A stretch of 64,000 nucleotides of DNA from Paenibacillus sp. YPG26 (GCF_023704175.1 NZ_CP084530.1:732501-796500); one strand, 5' to 3'. Numbered from the stretch's first letter, positions 52,132 through 61,681 are shown. The notes: generated by a model from the letters alone, not told the origin. Translations and numbers: made by a program.

Positions 52132-54422
52132 CCTTACAGACCAAAGACTTAACAGAGCAAAAGGTGCCAGCAGCCCAGACAGCAGTCTTCGAATCAGGCA
52201 ACGAAATGGCCGCAATGGCGGCTGCCCAGATTAACTACCACATCATGGGTTATTTCCCGATTACGCCATCTACGGAGATCGCTCAATACCTTGACATGAT
52301 GCGTACGCGCGGCGAACACGACATCAAGCTGATTCCGGCCGACGGTGAACATGGCTCGGCGGGGATCTGCTACGGCGCGGCCGCAGCGGGCGCGCGGGTA
52401 TTCAACGCTACCAGCGCGAACGGCTTCCTGTATATGATCGAACAGCTGCCCGTGCAGGCGGGAACCCGCTTCCCGATGGTCATGAACCTGGTGACGCGTG
52501 CGGTCAGCGGCCCGCTGGATATCCGCGGCGACCACTCGGATCTGTACTACGGACTGAATACCGGCTGGGTCATTCTGACCGCCCGTTCGCCGCAGGCCGT
52601 GTACGACATGAATATCATGGCGCTTCGCATCGCCGAGCACGCGGACGTACGCCTGCCGGTCATCGTAGCCTATGACGGCTTCTTCACCTCGCACCAGAAA
52701 CGCCGGGTGCAGATTTTTGCGGACCGGGAGACCGTGCAGGAATTCGTAGGGGAACAGCCGGAATTCCCGCACGTGCTGGACGAGAACAAACCGATTGTCG
52801 TTGGGGCTTATATGAACGGCGACGACCTTATGAACAACCACTTCCAGCAGTCGGAGGCCATGTACCGGGCGGGCGAGGTGTTCAAGGAAGTGGCGGAGGA
52901 ATATGCAGCATTGTCGGGAAGATCCTACTCGCCGCTGGATCTGTACCGCATGGAAGATGCTGAAGTGGCCTTGTTCCTGCTCAATTCTGCGGCGGAATCC
53001 TCGAAGGATGTGGTGGATCGTCTGCGGGCGCAAGGAATCAAGGCGGGCGTAATCAGCCCGAATATAATCCGGCCGTTCCCGGCGCGGGAGATCCGCGAGG
53101 CGCTGACGGGAGTCAAAGCGCTGCTGGTCGGCGAACGCGCCGATTCGTACGGCGCGAACGGTGCCAATTTGACACATGAGGTCAAATCGGCCCTGCAGGA
53201 GATTCGCGGCCCGCAGCCGATTGTCCTCTCCCGCATATTCGGGCTTGGCGGCAAAGATTATTACGCGGATGACGCGGAGGCTTTCTTTGCCCTGACGCTG
53301 GAGGCGATTGAGCTTGGGTACGCCCAGGTGCCGTTCGATTATTACGGGCACACGCCGGGCGATGAGGCGCACAAGCTGCAGCCGGTCATTGCGCCGATGA
53401 ACGGGGACAGCTTCACATCCGGCCTGATCACCGTCAAGGTGGAGGAGGCAACGGGCAAGCTGGCCGTTAAAGTGCCGCCGATGCGCGCGCTTGCCGCGAA
53501 GCCCAAACGCTTTGCTTCCGGACATGGAGCCTGTCCGGGCTGCGGGATTTTCCCAGGACTGGAGCTGTTCTTCAAAGGGATTGAAGGCAATGTCGTAACT
53601 CTGTTCCATACCGGCTGCGCGTATATCACCACTACAGGTTATCCATATAACTCGCACAAGCAGAGTTTCATTCATAATCTGTTTCAGAACGGGCCGGCTA
53701 CGTTATCCGGTACAGTAGAGGCGTTCCTTGAACGGAAACGCCGGGGAGAGATTGAAGTTCCCGAGGACTTCACTTTTGTGATGGTGACCGGCGACGGCGG
53801 TATGGACATCGGGATGGGTTCAGCCATCGGGACGGCACTTCGGGGCCATAAGCTGATCATTCTGGAGTACGACAATGAAGGCTATATGAACACGGGTGCA
53901 CAGCTGTCGTACTCCACGCCTCTAGGCCACATGACAAGCACGTCTGGCGTCGGCAAGCAGCAGCAGGGCAAGACCTTCCACCACAAAGATACTGTGCAAA
54001 TGATGGCGGCGGCGCATGTTCCGTATGTATTTACGGGGACAGAAGCTTTCCCGCAGGACCTTGTGAAAAAGGCGGCCAAAGCGCAGTGGTACGCCCAGAA
54101 TGTGGGTACCGTCTACGGCAAGCTGCTGATCGCATGCCCGCTGAACTGGAAGTCCGATGACAAAGAAGGCGAGAATATCGTCCGCGCGGCGGTTAACTCG
54201 TGCTTTTTCCCGCTGTATGAAGTGGAGCAGGGGGAGACGAACATTACGTACAACCCGGAGGAAAAGAACAAACGGGTGCCGCTCGGCGACTGGCTGAAAT
54301 ATATGGGCAAATCAAAGCATTTGCTCAAGGAAGAGAACCAGGAGACGCTCAGCGAATTCGAGCGCGAAGTAGAGCGGCGCTGGTCGATTCTGAAGGCGAA
54401 GCACGAGAGTCCGCTGCTGTAG
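52128..54422 (+). CDS. 2-oxoacid:ferredoxin oxidoreductase, fused alpha and beta subunits
   Basis: This 764-residue fusion has an alpha part (about 1-430: MGYFPITPSTEIAQYL, PADGEHGSAGICYGAAAAGAR, then the VKALLVGERADSYGANGAN C-domain) and a thiamine-diphosphate-binding beta part. The beta part has GHGACPGCGIFPGLELF, TGDGGMDIGMGSAIG and EYDNEGYMNTGAQLS. Together with the upstream fusion it makes a complete enzyme. Whether pyruvate or another oxoacid is used cannot be said. The start was taken at the coupled ATGA with GGAGGGAG upstream. Confidence 0.88.
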   Translation: MTLQTKDLTEQKVPAAQTAVFESGNEMAAMAAAQINYHIMGYFPITPSTEIAQYLDMMRTRGEHDIKLIPADGEHGSAGICYGAAAAGARVFNATSANGFLYMIEQLPVQAGTRFPMVMNLVTRAVSGPLDIRGDHSDLYYGLNTGWVILTARSPQAVYDMNIMALRIAEHADVRLPVIVAYDGFFTSHQKRRVQIFADRETVQEFVGEQPEFPHVLDENKPIVVGAYMNGDDLMNNHFQQSEAMYRAGEVFKEVAEEYAALSGRSYSPLDLYRMEDAEVALFLLNSAAESSKDVVDRLRAQGIKAGVISPNIIRPFPAREIREALTGVKALLVGERADSYGANGANLTHEVKSALQEIRGPQPIVLSRIFGLGGKDYYADDAEAFFALTLEAIELGYAQVPFDYYGHTPGDEAHKLQPVIAPMNGDSFTSGLITVKVEEATGKLAVKVPPMRALAAKPKRFASGHGACPGCGIFPGLELFFKGIEGNVVTLFHTGCAYITTTGYPYNSHKQSFIHNLFQNGPATLSGTVEAFLERKRRGEIEVPEDFTFVMVTGDGGMDIGMGSAIGTALRGHKLIILEYDNEGYMNTGAQLSYSTPLGHMTSTSGVGKQQQGKTFHHKDTVQMMAAAHVPYVFTGTEAFPQDLVKKAAKAQWYAQNVGTVYGKLLIACPLNWKSDDKEGENIVRAAVNSCFFPLYEVEQGETNITYNPEEKNKRVPLGDWLKYMGKSKHLLKEENQETLSEFEREVERRWSILKAKHESPLL

Positions 54423-54499
54423 CGGGGGCGGAGTTTAAGCAGGGGAGCAGTAATTAGTAAGTAATTTAGAAGTTAGTAGTAAGGAGATACCAAGCGAAG

Positions 54500-54605
54500 T
54501 AGTTATCAATGAAGCAATTAGCAAAAAGCAGTAAGCAGTACGCAATTAAAATATTTACCAATAAGCAATAAGCTTTTAGCACTAAGCAACAAGCAATAAG
54601 CAGTC
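54500..54605. repeat. Degenerate AGCAATAAGC-type repeats
   Basis: Short imperfect repeats of AGCARTAAGC / AAGCAATTAGC fill the gap after the oxidoreductase operon. No gene is present. Confidence 0.55.
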
Positions 54606-54630
54606 AAATTGCAAAGCTGTAAAGCTTCAG

Positions 54631-54672
54631 CACCGGCGTCCGACCAAGTTGGTTGGCTGTCGGTGTTTTTTC
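54631..54672 (+). terminator. Terminator of the oxidoreductase operon
   Basis: CACCG and CGGTG with an inner CCAA/TTGG arm are followed by TTTTTTC. Confidence 0.75.
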
Positions 54673-54820
54673 TAATGAACAACTAACTGACTGGTTATGA
54701 GAAGTTGCTGGCAATGACTGTCTCCGCAGTTCAACCCCCGAAATCCACTCAAGCAGGATATCCACCGGTACATACATAATCGCAAAATTCACGAATGTCG
54801 CATCATACGTCCAAGGTAAC

Positions 54821-54863
54821 AAAAAAAGGATGCATCCTGCCCAGTACAGGATGCATCCTTTTC
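54821..54863. terminator. Bidirectional terminator before the chemoreceptor gene
   Basis: AAGGATGCATCCTG and CAGGATGCATCCTT are perfect 14-bp arms with seven A on the left and TTTT on the right. It ends the chemoreceptor gene on the minus strand. Confidence 0.9.
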
Positions 54864-54872
54864 AACGTTCCA

Positions 54873-56579
54873 CTACTTTTCTGTTTTAAATTGACCCACC
54901 TGAGCCTGGAGCTCCTCTGCCATCTTGGAAAGAGCGGATGACGCGGCGGAGATCTCTTCCATGGAAGCCAGTTGTTCCTCTGAAGCGGAAGCAACGTTCT
55001 GAATATTGGTGGCGGAGTTCTGTGCAATATGGGCAATCTCGTCGATGGAGGCGCTCACCTGCTCCGCGCTGGCGGACATCTCTTGTGAGACCGCGGAAGC
55101 TTCCTGTATCTGATCCGCAACCTGCTCTATAAGCTGAAGGATCTTGTTAAATCCTATTTCCGCCACGTGAACCACGTCTACCCCTTGCTTCACTTCCTGG
55201 GTTCCCTTATCCATGACGTCCACGGCAAGGGAGGTGTCCCTTTGAATTTTGTTGATCAATCCCGTGATTTGATTAGCCGAATCCCTGGACTGCTCAGCAA
55301 GCTTTCTGACCTCATTAGCTACAACCGCAAAGCCTTTCCCATGCTCGCCTGCACGAGCAGACTCGATGGCCGCGTTAAGAGCTAACAGATTCGTTTGATT
55401 CGCGATGGAAGTAATAACCTCCGTTATTTTGCCAATTTCCTCCGCGTGTTCTCTTAAATCTCTGACTACCGAAGCGGAGTTGTGGACAGCTTCATCTATG
55501 GAGCTCATCTGGTTAATCACCTGCCGCAGAGACTCATGCCCGCTGCTTGCTTCTCTACTAGTTGCCATCGCGAGTTCAGTCACAGAAGAAGTTGTCTCTG
55601 CGACATGCTGAATGCCGACCGCCATCTCATTCATAGCTGTTGAGCTTTCAATCGCTCCTTGACCCTGAGTATCCGCCCCGCCTGCAACCTCCTGAATGGA
55701 TGTGGTAATTTGATTCGTTGCCTGGGTGGTCTGGGCGGCGCTTGCTGTTAATTCTTCAGAAGAAGCGGCCACCTGCTCCGAGATAGTTCCAATCTGACCA
55801 ATCATCCTGCGGAGATTGCCAAGCATTTTATTAAATGAAGTGGCTAAATCACCAATCTCATCTTGTGATTTGACCTGAAGCTCTTTCGTAAGATCTCCTT
55901 CTCCTTCCGCAATCTCATTCAATTGTTTGTTGATTGTAAGAATCGGACGTACCATGGAACGGGTGAACAGGATGCTCAATACAACCGCAATAGCCGCTAC
56001 GATTACGAGGGTAACAGCGAACATGATCATTAGCGATAGCACGGTCTCATTAATAACTTGAAGCTTTGGTCCTACCAGCCACATTCCGATTACGGTTCCG
56101 TCTCTGTCTTTAATAGGCTTATACAGGGTTAAGTGCTCTGTCCCCACCACGTTGGCTTTCCCGAGGTAAGTCTGCCCGGTCTTCAATACCGTATCCGTTA
56201 CTTGGGGGTCTGCTTTTGTTCCGATTTGTCTCTGGCCCTTATTCATTACATTGGTCGCAATTCTCGTATCCCCCAGGAAGATGGTAACCGCTCCATTTGT
56301 AATCTTTCCTATTTGATCAGGGATTTCGTTATTATTGTTGATCTTGGTACTGCCTTTATATAATTCTCCACCTTTCACAGACCAGTCACCCGGGTAAGTC
56401 GTATTCAACCAGCTGTACCCCAGTGCGGAGACAATCTTCACCCGGCTTGTGAACACGTCCAGCATTGCTTTTTCGATTTGGTACTTCGCCGTGAGACTGA
56501 TAACAATAGATAAAAATACAACAATTCCGATTACTAATAGATTGAATTTCGTTCCGATTTTAAGTTTGTTCAAACGCAT
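54873..56579 (-). CDS. Methyl-accepting chemotaxis protein
   Basis: This 568-residue chemoreceptor has an N-terminal membrane helix ([18 protein letters not shown]), an extracellular single-Cache-type domain (about 30-185) and a second helix ([23 protein letters not shown]). A HAMP domain and the long signalling coiled coil follow, with the hairpin tip [31 protein letters not shown] region. The ligand is unknown. There is no C-terminal CheR-tethering pentapeptide. The ATG has GAGGAG 9 bases upstream. Confidence 0.94.
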   Translation of the reverse strand: MRLNKLKIGTKFNLLVIGIVVFLSIVISLTAKYQIEKAMLDVFTSRVKIVSALGYSWLNTTYPGDWSVKGGELYKGSTKINNNNEIPDQIGKITNGAVTIFLGDTRIATNVMNKGQRQIGTKADPQVTDTVLKTGQTYLGKANVVGTEHLTLYKPIKDRDGTVIGMWLVGPKLQVINETVLSLMIMFAVTLVIVAAIAVVLSILFTRSMVRPILTINKQLNEIAEGEGDLTKELQVKSQDEIGDLATSFNKMLGNLRRMIGQIGTISEQVAASSEELTASAAQTTQATNQITTSIQEVAGGADTQGQGAIESSTAMNEMAVGIQHVAETTSSVTELAMATSREASSGHESLRQVINQMSSIDEAVHNSASVVRDLREHAEEIGKITEVITSIANQTNLLALNAAIESARAGEHGKGFAVVANEVRKLAEQSRDSANQITGLINKIQRDTSLAVDVMDKGTQEVKQGVDVVHVAEIGFNKILQLIEQVADQIQEASAVSQEMSASAEQVSASIDEIAHIAQNSATNIQNVASASEEQLASMEEISAASSALSKMAEELQAQVGQFKTEK

Positions 56580-56880
56580 TATTCATTGCTCCTCTGTCGA
56601 TTCTAGCCCTATTGCTGAGGAATATTCCCATAATAGAGGCTGGTGTTGTGGATTTTGCAAGATACATATTTGCTATAAATTACCATGGTAAGTGTACATT
56701 ATAAGATCGTGCTGAGGAATTGGCAATGATTTCTGTCGGTTTTACTCGAAAAAATAGGAAAATTATCGTATTTAGACACAAAATAGTTAAATAACCTGGA
56801 TTCACTATATGGAGTGCAAGTATCCTTCCCCCAGGGTTATGATATAATTTGATTTAATATGCACTAGAGAGGTTTTTGAC
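56580..56880. other. Divergent gap between chemoreceptor and dus genes
   Basis: This is AT-rich sequence holding both promoters. I looked for a sigma-D motif (TAAA-N15-GCCGATAT) for the chemoreceptor and found no clear match. No gene is visible. Confidence 0.5.
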
Positions 56881-57870
56881 ATGACAACTAACTTTTGGCG
56901 TGATCTGCCACGCCCCTTTTTTATACTGGCGCCCATGGAGGATGTTACGGATGTGGTGTTTCGCCATGTCGTGAGTGAGGCGGCCAGACCGGATGTGTTT
57001 TTTACAGAGTTCGCGAATACAGAAAGCTATTGTCACCCGGAGGGGAACCACAGCGTGCGCGGGCGGTTGACGTTCACAGAGGATGAACAGCCCATTGTGG
57101 CGCATATTTGGGGAGACAAGCCGGAATACTTCCGGCTAATGAGTATCGGGATGGCGAAGGAAGGCTTCAAGGGCATCGATATTAATATGGGTTGTCCTGT
57201 AGCGAATGTAGCGGAGAATGGAAAAGGCAGCGGCCTGATCTGCCGGCCGGAGCTCGCGGCGGATATTATCCAGGCGGCCAAAGCCGGGGGACTGCCCGTC
57301 AGTGTCAAGACAAGGCTCGGCTTCACTGATGTGGAGGAATGGCGCGGCTGGTTAACCCATATTTTGCGGCAGGACATTGTGAATCTGTCTATTCATCTGC
57401 GCACAAGAGAAGAAATGAGCAAAGTAGCTGCCCACTGGGAGCTGATTCCAGAGATCAAAAAGCTTCGGGATGAGATAGCGCCAGACACCCTGCTGACGAT
57501 TAACGGGGATATCCTGGACCGTCAGACTGGCCAGAGACTAGCTGAGCAATATGGGGTGGATGGGATTATGATCGGGCGCGGTATTTTCCAGAATCCATTC
57601 GCCTTCGAGAAAGAGCCGAGGGAACACGGCAGCGAAGAACTGCTTGATCTGCTGCGGCTGCATCTGGACCTCCATGACCAGTACACCGAGGTGGAACCAC
57701 GTTCGTTCCGCCCGCTGGCCCGATTCTTTAAGATATATGTCCGCGGCTTCCGGGGCGCAAGTGAACTCAGAAACAGCTTGATGAATGCCAAATCAACAGG
57801 TGAAGTGCGTGCGCTGCTTGATGAATTTGCTAACAGGGAGCCTGATGAGGCGGAGGAACACGGTAATTAA
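56881..57870 (+). CDS. dus: tRNA-dihydrouridine synthase
   Basis: This FMN-dependent enzyme (329 aa) reduces uridines in the tRNA D-loop. The N-terminal [14 protein letters not shown], the catalytic Cys in [18 protein letters not shown] and the phosphate-binding [15 protein letters not shown] are all family motifs. The ATG has GAGAGG 9 bases upstream. Which tRNA position it modifies cannot be told. It is a single gene. Confidence 0.93.
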   Translation: MTTNFWRDLPRPFFILAPMEDVTDVVFRHVVSEAARPDVFFTEFANTESYCHPEGNHSVRGRLTFTEDEQPIVAHIWGDKPEYFRLMSIGMAKEGFKGIDINMGCPVANVAENGKGSGLICRPELAADIIQAAKAGGLPVSVKTRLGFTDVEEWRGWLTHILRQDIVNLSIHLRTREEMSKVAAHWELIPEIKKLRDEIAPDTLLTINGDILDRQTGQRLAEQYGVDGIMIGRGIFQNPFAFEKEPREHGSEELLDLLRLHLDLHDQYTEVEPRSFRPLARFFKIYVRGFRGASELRNSLMNAKSTGEVRALLDEFANREPDEAEEHGN

Positions 57871-58006
57871 GCTGTCAGGATGGCCGAGTCCGTGTGTACA
57901 AGAGAATAATATATAACAGACTGAGGATTGGATGTATGGGGATGGGAATGGGAATGATCCCTTAGCCAGCAAGCTTTCCTCTGTTTTTCTATGGGAGGGG
58001 ATGGAC

Positions 58007-58576
58007 ATGTCCTGGAGCAAATTAAAGCAGCAGCTGGAGGGCTTTCTCAGTCCCACGTTGGCTGGAAGGGTGGAATACCGGGCACCGGGGTACCGTTATT
58101 TACCTGACAAGTCAGGGATTTGTTATATTTCGGTCGATAAGAAGAACGTGCTCAATATGAGTGATAACAGTACCTCCATCAAGTGGTATCAGAGCGAGCT
58201 GGCGATCAAGAATGATCCGGATATCCGCATCCCTGTCACCAATGAAGATATTGAGGCGGTAAGAAGAGATACCAAGGGGCCGGTGCCGGAGGATCGCTTA
58301 GTCATCATGGCCAGAAGCCGAAAGGGCTCAGAGCATGCCAAAGCCCTATGGTCAGCTCAGGTTTCCTTGAGCAAATCGAATTTCAACGTTGCGGCGAATA
58401 AGTTCTTAACGACTTCTGTAGAGGATAGCCTGGAGAGTCAAGATATCTTGATGAACATACTGGCTTTGATGGACCGCAGAGTTGGGAAAAAGCGGCTGAT
58501 GAACATGTCCGGGAAGATTGGGTTCAAGCATCCGGCTGTGCAGTATTTCTACGATCTGCGGCGTCAGACGTGGTGA
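58007..58576 (+). CDS. Conserved protein of unknown function (SF0329-like)
   Basis: The 189-residue soluble protein includes LAGRVEYRAPGYRYLPDKSGICYISVDKKNVLNMSD and ends RRVGKKRLMNMSGKIGFKHPAVQYFYDLR. The pattern resembles SF0329-type proteins of Firmicutes; the function is not known. I use the ATG at 58007, with GGAGGGG 6 bases upstream, because earlier in-frame ATGs at 57932 and 58001 are poorly spaced. Confidence 0.7.
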   Translation: MSWSKLKQQLEGFLSPTLAGRVEYRAPGYRYLPDKSGICYISVDKKNVLNMSDNSTSIKWYQSELAIKNDPDIRIPVTNEDIEAVRRDTKGPVPEDRLVIMARSRKGSEHAKALWSAQVSLSKSNFNVAANKFLTTSVEDSLESQDILMNILALMDRRVGKKRLMNMSGKIGFKHPAVQYFYDLRRQTW

Positions 58577-58626
58577 AGTGGATTCACCGTAAATAAGACC
58601 CTTCCACTGTAAGAGGAGGGGTTATT

Positions 58627-58650
58627 ATGGCGTCATCCTATGACGCTTGA
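58627..58650 (+). CDS. Seven-residue leader peptide or truncated 5' end of the DUF1232 gene
   Basis: ATG GCG TCA TCC TAT GAC GCT TGA has a strong AGGAGGGG ribosome site 5 bases upstream. It is in frame with the DUF1232 gene, separated by this TGA. A GCGTCAT/ATGACGC hairpin (58630-58646) covers it. Either it is a translated leader or the TGA is a recent nonsense mutation. Confidence 0.5.
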   Translation: MASSYDA

Positions 58651-58665
58651 GAGGAGGGCGCGGCC

Positions 58666-59049
58666 ATTTTACAAAAGCTAAAACAAACCGCAAAGCGGCT
58701 TAAGTCTAATCTGATTGTACTGTATCTATCTTACAAGGACCCCAGAGTGAAATGGTATGCCAAGCTGTTCACCCTGTGTGTTGTAGCTTATGCGTTCAGT
58801 CCGATCGACCTGATTCCCGATTTCATTCCTGTTCTGGGCTATCTTGACGATATTATTCTTGTTCCACTGGGCATCCTGCTTGCCCTCAAAATGATACCCC
58901 GAGAGGTCATTGAAGAGAATACGGCGAAAGCCCGGGAGGTTCAGAGCAGGCCCAAGAACTGGTATACAGCTGCCTTGTTCATTATCGTATGGGTCCTGCT
59001 TGCAGGTTGGATGGCACTTTATGTCTATAAGGAGTTCATTCAACGTTGA
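58666..59049 (+). CDS. DUF1232 (YkvA-like) membrane protein with apparent ATT start
   Basis: This 127-residue protein of the DUF1232 family has KDPRVKWYAKLFTLCVVAYAFSPIDLIPDFIPVLGYLDD followed by a C-terminal membrane helix. The family N-terminus (QKLKQTAKRLKSNLIVLYLSYKD) is present, so translation must begin upstream of the GTG at 58747. The only site is ATT at 58666, with GGAGGG 7 bases before it. No ATG, GTG or TTG lies between it and the in-frame TGA at 58648. A disrupted longer start at 58627 is the alternative. Confidence 0.75.
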   Translation: MLQKLKQTAKRLKSNLIVLYLSYKDPRVKWYAKLFTLCVVAYAFSPIDLIPDFIPVLGYLDDIILVPLGILLALKMIPREVIEENTAKAREVQSRPKNWYTAALFIIVWVLLAGWMALYVYKEFIQR

Positions 59050-59107
59050 CGAACAGTCGTGATAATGAGAGACTATCCCTCAGTTCAGACGGTTACTGGC
59101 AATAATT

Positions 59108-59150
59108 AAGCGGCCTTAGATCCCCATAAAGGACTAAGGCCGCTTGAATT
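59108..59150. terminator. Bidirectional terminator between DUF1232 and macro-domain genes
   Basis: AAGCGGCCTTAG and CTAAGGCCGCTT are perfect 12-bp arms between two convergent genes. Confidence 0.8.
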
Positions 59151-59182
59151 TATATCTGGATTAATGCTGTTAAATCGACGGG

Positions 59183-59743
59183 CTACTCGCTCGGAGCAAG
59201 CTTGTTACGGTATATCTCCAAATTCTCATCATCGTAGCAGACAAAGTATATCTGTTCCAATGTTCGCGCCCGGGCACTCACCGAATTCAAATAATCTATG
59301 ACCGCTTCCAGTGCGATTTCCGCCGCGAGTGGTTTGGGATAACGGTAGATTCCCGTGCTAATGTTAGGAAAAGCAATGCTCTTGGCCTTATACTCGGACG
59401 CTAGATTAAGGGAGCTTCGATAGCAGCTTGCAAGTAACCGGGCTTCGCCTTGGTTACCCCCATTCCACACAGGGCCTACTGTATGTATGACATGACGCGC
59501 TGGCAGGTTACCGGCCGTTGTAATAACCGCCTCCCCAACTGCGCAGCCTCCCTGCCGTTCTCTAATCCGCAGGCATTCTTCGAGTATGCTTCGGCCCCCG
59601 GCCTGGTGAATAGCGCCGTCCACACCACCGCCCCCCAGCAAGCTGGAGTTCGCCGCATTGACGATGACATCAGCCGTTATTGTTGTAATGTCACCTTTGA
59701 TCACAGAAATGTTCGTCTGGTTAATCTGCAGGGAATCGCTCAT
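59183..59743 (-). CDS. Macro-domain protein (ADP-ribose / O-acetyl-ADP-ribose hydrolase-like)
   Basis: This 186-residue protein has the family core: [47 protein letters not shown] and [14 protein letters not shown]. These form the ADP-ribose pocket of the YmdB/MacroD group, which removes ADP-ribose or O-acetyl-ADP-ribose. The ATG has AAGGAGG upstream. It lies close to an ADP-ribosyltransferase gene (60084), which may or may not be meaningful. Confidence 0.9.
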   Translation of the reverse strand: MSDSLQINQTNISVIKGDITTITADVIVNAANSSLLGGGGVDGAIHQAGGRSILEECLRIRERQGGCAVGEAVITTAGNLPARHVIHTVGPVWNGGNQGEARLLASCYRSSLNLASEYKAKSIAFPNISTGIYRYPKPLAAEIALEAVIDYLNSVSARARTLEQIYFVCYDDENLEIYRNKLAPSE

Positions 59744-60083
59744 CGTACGCCTCCTTTATCCATATCAGAATCCGTTACGAGGTTAGCTCCTCATCTGCGG
59801 GAACAACCCCAAAGCGTTCGAAGGTCTTCATCGAAGATTCTAATACACGCCTTTTTAGATCATTACCCTGGATTGCTCTAAGCTGTATCCTCAGAAAACG
59901 GATTTTGGACAGTAAATGCTGGATGGGATGCTTACAATTACAAGGGAGGGAATGAGCGGAAGTCGCCAAATGGAGGGAATCTCTACTTTAATTATAACTG
60001 AATAAGCTAATCATTTACAGACTACCATTTTTGGATTTCATACCCTATATTGTTGTATATCACATTGAAAGAGGTGTAGCGGT
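59744..60083. other. Gap with a possible gene remnant
   Basis: The minus-strand frame 59775-59969 reads LLSKIRFLRIQLRAIQG...RVLESSMKTFERFGVVPADEELTS. It looks protein-like at its C-terminal end but has no ribosome site or proper start. It could be the tail of a decayed gene. The right part holds the arr promoter region. Confidence 0.35.
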
Positions 60084-60500
60084 ATGAATTCCATAAAAGA
60101 TGTTGTAGATCATGGCCCATTCTTTCATGGCACAAAAGCAGAACTGAAGATTGGAGAGTTGTTAGAACCCCAATACTTATCGAATTACCAAGATAAGAAA
60201 TCTAATCACATCTACTTTACCGCAACATTGGAGGCTGCTAAGTGGGGCGCTGAATTAGCCAAGTCCGGCTCGAAGGAAAGAATATATATTGTAGAACCAC
60301 TGGGTGACTTTGAAAATGACCCGAATGTTACCGACAAGAAGTTTCCAGGCAATCCAACACGCTCATACAGGTCTAAATCCCCGCTCAAAATTGTAGCTGA
60401 ACTAGGTTCATGGGAGAGACACTCCGATGAACAGATCAATCATATGATTACATCGATCAATAAGCTGCATGAAGAAGGGAAATTTGTGATATATGATTGA
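60084..60500 (+). CDS. arr: Rifampin ADP-ribosyltransferase, Arr family
   Basis: This 138-residue protein closely follows Arr enzymes: GPFFHGTKAELKIGELL, HIYFTATLEAAKWGAELA, IYIVEPLGDFENDPNVTDKKFPGNPTRSYRS. His, Tyr and Asp of the Arr active site are retained in HGTK, YF and the FENDPN region. Arr transfers ADP-ribose from NAD to rifamycins and inactivates them. The ATG has GAGGTG upstream. There are no signs of recent mobility around it, so it looks like an intrinsic gene. Confidence 0.9.
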   Translation: MNSIKDVVDHGPFFHGTKAELKIGELLEPQYLSNYQDKKSNHIYFTATLEAAKWGAELAKSGSKERIYIVEPLGDFENDPNVTDKKFPGNPTRSYRSKSPLKIVAELGSWERHSDEQINHMITSINKLHEEGKFVIYD

Positions 60501-60643
60501 TTTTGCCTGTTATGAGGTTTTGAGCGGGCATATTGATCCAGGCGATAATCTAATAGGTCCGCTTTGAAGACATTAACATGAACGTCGGTTTTTTCAGCAA
60601 GACTGCTTGTTTTCTCAACTCCTGCGTCCAAGACAGCTAAGAA

Positions 60644-60660
60644 ATGTGCAATTTGCACAT
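60644..60660. promoter_or_regulatory. MarR-type operator 1
   Basis: ATGTGCAA-T-TTGCACAT is a perfect palindrome sharing the ATGTGCA half-site with operator 2. The centres are 37 bp apart. Confidence 0.7.
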
Positions 60661-60672
60661 AACATGTGCTAT

Positions 60673-60705
60673 ATTAATTTATGTGCATGATGCACATAAA
60701 TTAAT
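60673..60705. promoter_or_regulatory. MarR-type operator 2, 33-bp perfect palindrome
   Basis: Arms ATTAATTTATGTGCAT and ATGCACATAAATTAAT flank a single G, 20 bases upstream of the oxidoreductase start. Together with operator 1 it is probably bound by the downstream MarR protein. Confidence 0.78.
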
Positions 60706-60724
60706 TCGAAAGAAGGCGCAATCC

Positions 60725-61681
60725 ATGAAGGCAGCACTTGTGAAGGAAAAGGGCGTTATTCCGGTCATCGGTCAATTCGAAACTCCAGCCGGGGTAGATG
60801 GGAAAGTGGTGGTTCATGTGTCGGCGGCAGCGTTGAGCCGGGTTAGTAAAGGCCGTTCGATGGGGATGCACTACTCGTCAGATGCCGATTTCCCTATTGT
60901 AGCGGGGATGGATGGAGTTGGAACCCTGGAGGATGGGTCCCGCGTCTACTTCGCTATGTCGGCTGCACCCTATGGCAGCTTGGCTGAGCAGACTCTTGTT
61001 CATGAGAAGCTCATTGTCCGCTTACCCGAGGGGCTTGATGATCTTACGGCGGCCGCCATCGCCAACCCGGGTATGTCTTCATGGGCTGCCTTGGCATTTC
61101 GGGCGGGCTTCACAGCCGGTCAGACGGTGTTGATCAACGGTGCAACCGGATCATCGGGCAGTTTGGCGGTTCAGATTGCCAAGAGCCTGGGTGCCAAGAA
61201 GATTATTGTCACGGGGCGCAATGAATCGAAGCTGCAAGCACTTGAAGCCGATGAAGCCATCGCATTTGACCTGACCGCGGATAATGGAGTGAAGATATTT
61301 GAGCAGGCTCTGCTGCCTATCATGGCTGAAGGGGTGGATGTGGTACTGGATTACCTATGGGGCGACAGCGCGCTCGCGATCATGTCAGCTGTGGCCAGAA
61401 CCCAACCGGTTCGGGCAGTCCGATTTGTAAGCATTGGCACCTCATCGGGCCAAGAGAACATAGAGCTGCCTTCATCGATTCTACGCTCGTCCTCAATTGA
61501 ACTCTTGGGGAGCGGTGGTGACAGTGTCTCCAAAGCCGATTTGTTAACCTCGGTAAAAGGTGTTTTTGAAATGGCCGCGGAGGGAAGGCTCACCATAGCT
61601 GTCAAAGAGTTCGCTCTGAAAGATATCGAAGAGGCCTGGAATGCCCCGCTTACGCCGCGGCCTGTTGTGAAAGTGAAGTGA
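60725..61681 (+). CDS. MDR-superfamily quinone oxidoreductase-like protein
   Basis: This 318-residue medium-chain dehydrogenase/reductase lacks the catalytic zinc ligands, as in quinone reductases. The NAD(P) fold has VLINGATGSSGSLAVQIAKSLGA and VTGRNESK. I use the ATG at 60725 with AAGAAGG upstream. Seven bases separate it from a MarR gene, and tandem palindromes cover its promoter, so it is probably induced by an electrophile or quinone-like compound. Confidence 0.85.
   Translation: MKAALVKEKGVIPVIGQFETPAGVDGKVVVHVSAAALSRVSKGRSMGMHYSSDADFPIVAGMDGVGTLEDGSRVYFAMSAAPYGSLAEQTLVHEKLIVRLPEGLDDLTAAAIANPGMSSWAALAFRAGFTAGQTVLINGATGSSGSLAVQIAKSLGAKKIIVTGRNESKLQALEADEAIAFDLTADNGVKIFEQALLPIMAEGVDVVLDYLWGDSALAIMSAVARTQPVRAVRFVSIGTSSGQENIELPSSILRSSSIELLGSGGDSVSKADLLTSVKGVFEMAAEGRLTIAVKEFALKDIEEAWNAPLTPRPVVKVK

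Noticed and set aside
52194..53675. 493-residue open frame antisense to the oxidoreductase alpha-beta gene
   Set aside because: It is a GC-rich antisense shadow of a protein with clear motifs; it has no ribosome site or domain.
60440..60658. 72-residue minus-strand gene upstream of the oxidoreductase
   Set aside because: It begins inside a MarR-type palindrome without a ribosome site and shows no domain. It is better explained as intergenic.
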